Origin: Saccharothrix sp. ST-888
Lineage (GTDB): Bacteria; Actinomycetota; Actinomycetes; Streptomycetales; Streptomycetaceae
Assembly: GCF_000955975.1 (NCBI RefSeq)
Contig: NZ_JYJF01000008.1
Span: 44,285 to 108,284, forward strand
Reading direction: 5' to 3'
Length of the DNA: 64,000 nucleotides
In this document: positions 47,801-53,800 of the stretch, piece after piece
Position numbering within the stretch: the stretch's first letter is position 1
How the letters are laid out: every line of letters starts with the position of its first letter
Position numbers and translations under genes: made by a program
The notes under the pieces: model-generated
The model's database searches: none
Seen by the model: the letters and a program-made list of their open reading frames with translations, nothing else
Told to the model about the DNA's origin: nothing

Positions 47801-50800
47801 CGGTCAACCTCGTGCTGGTCGGCCGCTCCGCGCTGGACGAGGAGACGGCCGAACGGGTCCGCGCGCTCGGCCGCGACGGCAGCACCGTCTGGTACCGCCG
47901 CGCCGACCTCGGCTCGTCCGAGGCCACCCGGGAGTTGATCGACGAGATCCACCGCCGGTACGGAGACCTGCACGGTGTCGTGCACGCGGCCGGGGTCCAC
48001 CGGGACGCGCGGGCGGTCCGCAAGACCGACTCCGAGATCGCCGAGGTGCTCGCACCCAAGGTGGACGGCACGCTCCACCTGGACCGGGCCACGGCCGGCG
48101 ACCCGCTCGACTTCTTCGTGCTGTTCTCCTCGGTGACCGCCGAGACCGGGAACCTGGGCCAGGCCGACTACGCGTACGCCAACGCCTTCCTCAACCACTT
48201 CGCCGCGACCCGCGAGCGCTGGCGCTCGGCAGGGCTGCGCTTCGGGCGGAGCGTGGCGATCGGCTGGCCGCTGTGGCAGGACGGCGGTATGACGGTGGAC
48301 CAGGCCACCCTGCGGCTGTTCGCCCGACGCTGGTCGATGGTCCCGATGCGGACCGAGACCGGACTCGCGGTCTTCCACCGGGCACTCACGGGAACGGAGA
48401 CGGTGGTCACGGCCGTCGAGGGGCTCCCGGTCGGGGAGCCGTCCGCAGCCGCACCGCCTTCGGCCTCCGCATCGGTCCCCGTACCGGAGGCGGCGCCCGT
48501 ACCGACGGACGACCGGCTGGCCGAGGCCGTCGAGCTCGAACTGTGCGGTATGGCAGCCGAATTCCTGCTGGTGGACATCGACGAGATCGACACCCGGATC
48601 GAGCTGCTGGAGCTGGGCTTCGACTCGATCTCGCTCACCGAGCTCGTCGAGCGCATCAACGAACGCTACGGGCTGGAGCTGCTTCCCACCGTCCTCTTCG
48701 AGGCGCCGAGCCTGCACGACGCGGCCCGCTACCTGGTGAGCCGCCACCCCGCAGCGGTTGCCGCGGCCCTGGGCGGCCGGTCCGAGGCACCCACGGCGGC
48801 CGTCGAAGCACCGACGTCCGTCGAGCCGCCAGCCGTCCTGGCCACCCTCGCGTCCCCGAACTCCCCGGCCTCCGAGGGTCGCCGGATCGCGGTCGTCGGC
48901 ATGGCCGGCGTCTTCCCCAAGTCGCCGGACCTGGAGGTCTTCTGGACCAATCTCCGGGACGCCGTCGACCTCACCGGGCCCGTCCCGGCCGACCGTGCCG
49001 AGCTGCTGGCCGATCCGGGTACCCGCGAGGTCCGTGGCGGATTCCTGGCGGACGTGGCCGACTTCGACGCCGCGTTCTTCGGCATCTCGCCGCGCGAGGC
49101 CGAGCTGATGGACCCACAGCACCGGCTGTTCCTCCAGGTGGTGTGGCGGGCACTGGAGGATGCCGGGCAGCGGCCCTCCGACCTGGCCGGCAGCGCGACG
49201 GGCGTGTTCGCGGGCATCGCGACCGGCGACTACGGCGAGCTGATGGCCCGGCACGGACTCGACGTCCAGGCGCACATGGCGACCGGGATCGCGCGCTCGG
49301 TGCTGTGCAACCGGATCTCGCACCAACTGGACCTGCACGGGCCGAGCGAGACCGTCGACACGGCGTGCTCGAGCTCGCTGGTCGCCGTGCACCGGGCGAT
49401 CCGCGCGCTGTCGGACGGCGAGTGCGAGCTCGCCGTCGCGGGCGGCGTGGGCCTGGCGCTGAGCCCCGGGCTGTTCACCTCGTTCAGCCGGGCCGGGATG
49501 CTCAGCCCCGGCGGCCGGTGCCGGACCTTCGACAAGGACGCCGACGGCTACGCGCGCGGCGAGGGTGTCGGCGCGCTGGTGCTCAAACGGCTCGACCGGG
49601 CCGAGGCGGACGGCGACCACATCCATGCCGTGCTGCGCGGCAGTGCCGTGAACCACGGCGGCAAGGCGCCGTCGCTGACCGCCCCCAATCCGGAGGCCCA
49701 GGCCCAAGTGATCGTCCAGGCCCACCGGGACGCCGGGGTGCACCCGGCCACCGTCGGCTACCTGGAGGCCCACGGCACCGGGACGAGGCTCGGCGACCCG
49801 GTCGAGATCGAGGGCGTTCGGCAGGCCCTCGCCAGGCTCGCCGAGGAGTTCGGCACCCGGTTGTCCGAACTGCCGGACATCACGATCGGCTCGGTGAAGA
49901 CCAACCTCGGGCACGCGGAGGCCGCAGCGGGTATGGCGGGCCTGCTGAAGGTCCTACTCGCGCTCCGGCACCGCACCCGGCCGGCCCACCTGCACCTCGC
50001 CGAGCCCAACCCGTACCTGCGGCTGGACGACGGCCCGCTGCGGATCAACACCGAGACCGAGCCGTGGGAGCCCCGGAAGGACGAGGACGGCCGGGACACC
50101 TGGCGGGCCGGGGTCAGCTCGTTCGGGTTCGGCGGGGTCAACGCCCATGTGGTGGTGGAGTCCTACCGGACGCCGGACGACACAGGGTCGGACCACCGAG
50201 CGCTGGAGAACCGAGCGCTGGACGGCCGGGAACCTGCGCGATCCGGGGCCGAGCCGCAGGTGCTGCCGCTGTCCGCGCGTGACCCGGGCTCGCTGCTCCG
50301 CTCCGCCGATCGGCTCGCCGCGTACCTGGAGGCCGGGTCCGACACCGACCTGCGCCGGGTCGCCTGGACCCTGCAGAGCGGCCGGGAGGAGCTCACCGAG
50401 CGGCTGGCCCTGGTCGCCGCCGACGTGCGGCAGGCGGCGGCGCTGCTGCGGGCTGCGGCCGCCGGTGCGACCGGCCTCGACGGCGCCCACCGGGGCACCG
50501 TCCGCAGGGCAGCGGGCCGGGCCCCGGCACCCGCGCCGGGAAACAAGCCCGGCGACCTGGCCCGAGCCTGGGCCGGGGGCACCGAGGTGGACTGGGCCGC
50601 GCAGCACCCGGACGGGCCCCCTCGGCGGCTGCCGCTGCCCGGAGTGGTGTTCACACCGACCCGCCACTGGTTCACCCTGCCCGACAGCCCACCCGTGCCC
50701 GACGCCTCGCACGTGCCCGATGCCCCGCCCGTGTCCGCTGCCCGAGTGATGACGGAGCCCGAGGTGCCCCAGCAGACCCGACCGGCCGACGAGCCGGTTC

Positions 50801-53800
50801 CCGCCCCGGCCCCCGCCGGTCCCTCCGGCGGCCCGACCACGCGCCGCCGCCGTCCCACGGTCCGGCTCGCCGCTCTGCCCGCGCCAGGCACACCGGCCGT
50901 CCGTACAGCCGAGGTTCCGGCGCCCGCGCCCGCGTCCGCGCCCAAGCTCGCCAACTCCGAACCCGGGTCCCGCGTACCCGAAGCTGCGCCCGAGGCTGAG
51001 TCCGCGCCGCCCGGACAGGTGGCCGTGCCCGCAGCGCCGCCGCAGGGCGACCCGGTTGCGGTCATCCGGGCCGCCGTTGCCGATCTGCTGGGACTGACGA
51101 CTGATCAGGTGGAACCCGACCGGCCCTTCACCGAGCTCGGACTCGACTCGATCTTCCGGATGGACCTCGCCACCGCACTCGGCGCCGCCTACGGGGTCGA
51201 ACTGAAGGCGGCCGACCTGTACGAGCACGACTCCGCCACCGCGCTGGCCGGCCACCTCGCCGGAACCCCGGCCGGACCGGCCCGGACCGCGCAGGCCACC
51301 CCCGGGACACCGCCGGCACAGCCGACCGAGCCGGACAGCGACTCGCCCGATAGCCCCGACGACGGCCCCGAGCAGGCGCTCGCCGCCGTCCTCACCGAGG
51401 TGACCGGCCGGGCGCTCGACCGGTCCCTGACCTTCGCCGACAACGGCTTCACCTCCTTCGACATGCTGCGCTCCGTCAGTGCCCTGGAGAACCGATTCGG
51501 CGCGCTGCGCAAGACACTGCTCTTCGACCGTCCCACGCTCGCCGAGCTGGCAGCCGAACTGACCGCCGTCCACGGAGCCGAGGCCGTCCGGGCCGTCCGC
51601 GAACCGTCCGCTGATACGCCGCAGGACGACGCGCCGGTGGTCCCGGGACCAACCACTGCGCCCGCCGCCGTGCCCCTCGGCTCACCCGTGCACGGCCGCG
51701 ACGGCGGGCCGACCGTGGTCCGCAAGGCCGGTCCGGGCGGTGATCCCGCGTTGCGCCGCCTGTTGGCGGAGCTGGAGCAGACGCACGGCCGGGAGAGCGG
51801 CCTGGCCGGCCGGGACATCGCGCCGTACGCCTTCCTCGGTGCGGAGCGCCGGGGCTACCTGAACTTCTCGCAGCGCGGCCGGGCGCTGCTCGCCTGGAGC
51901 TACGTCGGGCCCGACGACCACTTCGAGCAGCTTGCCGAGGAGTGGTTCGAGTACGCCCGGCGGACGGGAGGCCAGGCCAACCTGCTCTCGCTGGTCCGAC
52001 TGGAGAGGGTGGCCGGGGTCGCGGTGCACGCGACACCGTTCGGAGCGGTGCAGCGGCTGGCGGACCTCGGCTCCTTCACCCTCTCCGGCGGCCGGATGAG
52101 CAGGCTGCGCTACATGGTCCAGCGGTTCGAGAAGGCCGGGGACGCGCGGACGGCGGAGTACAGGTCCGGCAGCGACCCCGCGACGGACGCCCGGATCGCC
52201 TCGCTGGTCGACAGCTGGGCGGACGGCAAGCAGATGGTCAACCCGTACGTGCGGACCGTGCGGGCGGAGATCACCTCCGGGCGGCTGCCCGAGCGCCACC
52301 GGGTCTTTCTGACCCACCTGGGCGAGACGCTGGCCAACGCGATCGTGGTGACCAGGATTCCGTCCGAGCCGGGCTACCTGCTCGACGTGGAGTTCTATCC
52401 GAGGGACATGCCGCTGGGCGGCCTGGAGTTCGCCATCGTGCGGATCATCCAGCAGCTCGTCGCCGAGGGGGCCACGGTCTTCAGCTTCGGGGCGAGCTTC
52501 GGCGGCAAGGTCTGCGACTCGCCCAACGCCTCGCCCGCCGCCGAGAAGGCGCTGGCCGAGCTCCGCTCGGCGGGGATCTTCGGCCGCGGGAACCTCCAGT
52601 TCAAGAACAAGTTCCGCCCGGACAACCTGCCGATCTACCTCTGCACCCCGGCCGAGGGGGAGTCCACCGACGTGGCGGACGTGATCCTCATGATCGCCTC
52701 GCCGGAGCTGCTCGCGCCCGACCTGCCTGACACCGACCTGCCGGACACCACCCTGCCCCTGCCGGACGCCGACGGGCGAGAGAACGCCGCAGCCCCGGCG
52801 GCGCGGACGCCGCGACCGGCCCCGGACGACAGTCAAGTACCGCTCCGCGCAGCACAGTTGGCAGCGAACGGGCACAATCCGGTGCGCCTGGACCACACCG
52901 AGGTGGAGCTCGACCTGCTGACCGACTCGTGGGCCGAGCGCTCCGACGCGCAGGTGCTCGCGCGGATGGCGGACCTGCGTGGGCGGTCTGCCCTTCGTAC
53001 CGTGCCGGACACCAGTCCGGCCGCCGTGCCGTGGCTGCCGTTCGAGCAGAGCTGGCTCACCTCCTCCGGGCGCTCGGCCGAGGCCCTGCTGTGCCGGTCC
53101 TGGCCCGGACGGCGCGGCACCGTCCTGCACAACTCGCTCTTCCCGACCTGGCTGTTCAACCTCGCCGAGTACGGCTTCGCGCCCGCCCCGCCGCTGCCCT
53201 CGGCCGGTGACACCGGCGCCCCCTGCGCGGGCGACGTCGACCTCGCGGCACTGGAAGGTGCCCTGTCCGGGAGCTCGGCGGCGGTCTCCTTCGTCTGCCT
53301 CGAACCGGCGGCCAACTCCGGTGGCGGCCGTCCGATGTCGCTGAGCAACCTCCGGGGCGCGGCCGAACTGTGCCGGCGGTACGGCGTGCCGCTGGTGCTG
53401 GACGCGACCCGACTGGTCGACAACGCCGTCCTCCTCGCGGCACACGGGACCGGTACGACCGGGGCCGAGCACACCTCGACCGCCTCGACCACCTCAGACA
53501 CCTCAGACACCTCAGACACCTCAGACACCTCGGACGTCCCGGAGGTCTGGGACATCGTCCGCGAGATGCTCGGCCTTGCCGACGCCGTCACCGTCAGTCT
53601 CTCCAAGGACTTCGGCCTCGACCAGGGCGGCCTCGTGGCCACCCGGCTGCCCGAGGTCGCCGCCCGGCTGGCCGAGCGCGTCTCGGTGCGCGGTCCGGAG
53701 CTCAACCTGGCGGCCCGGCGCGCGGTCGCCCTGGCACTGGCGGACACCGCGGGGGTCGCCGCCCTGGTCCGGGAGCGGACGGCGAACGCCGCGCTGCTGC

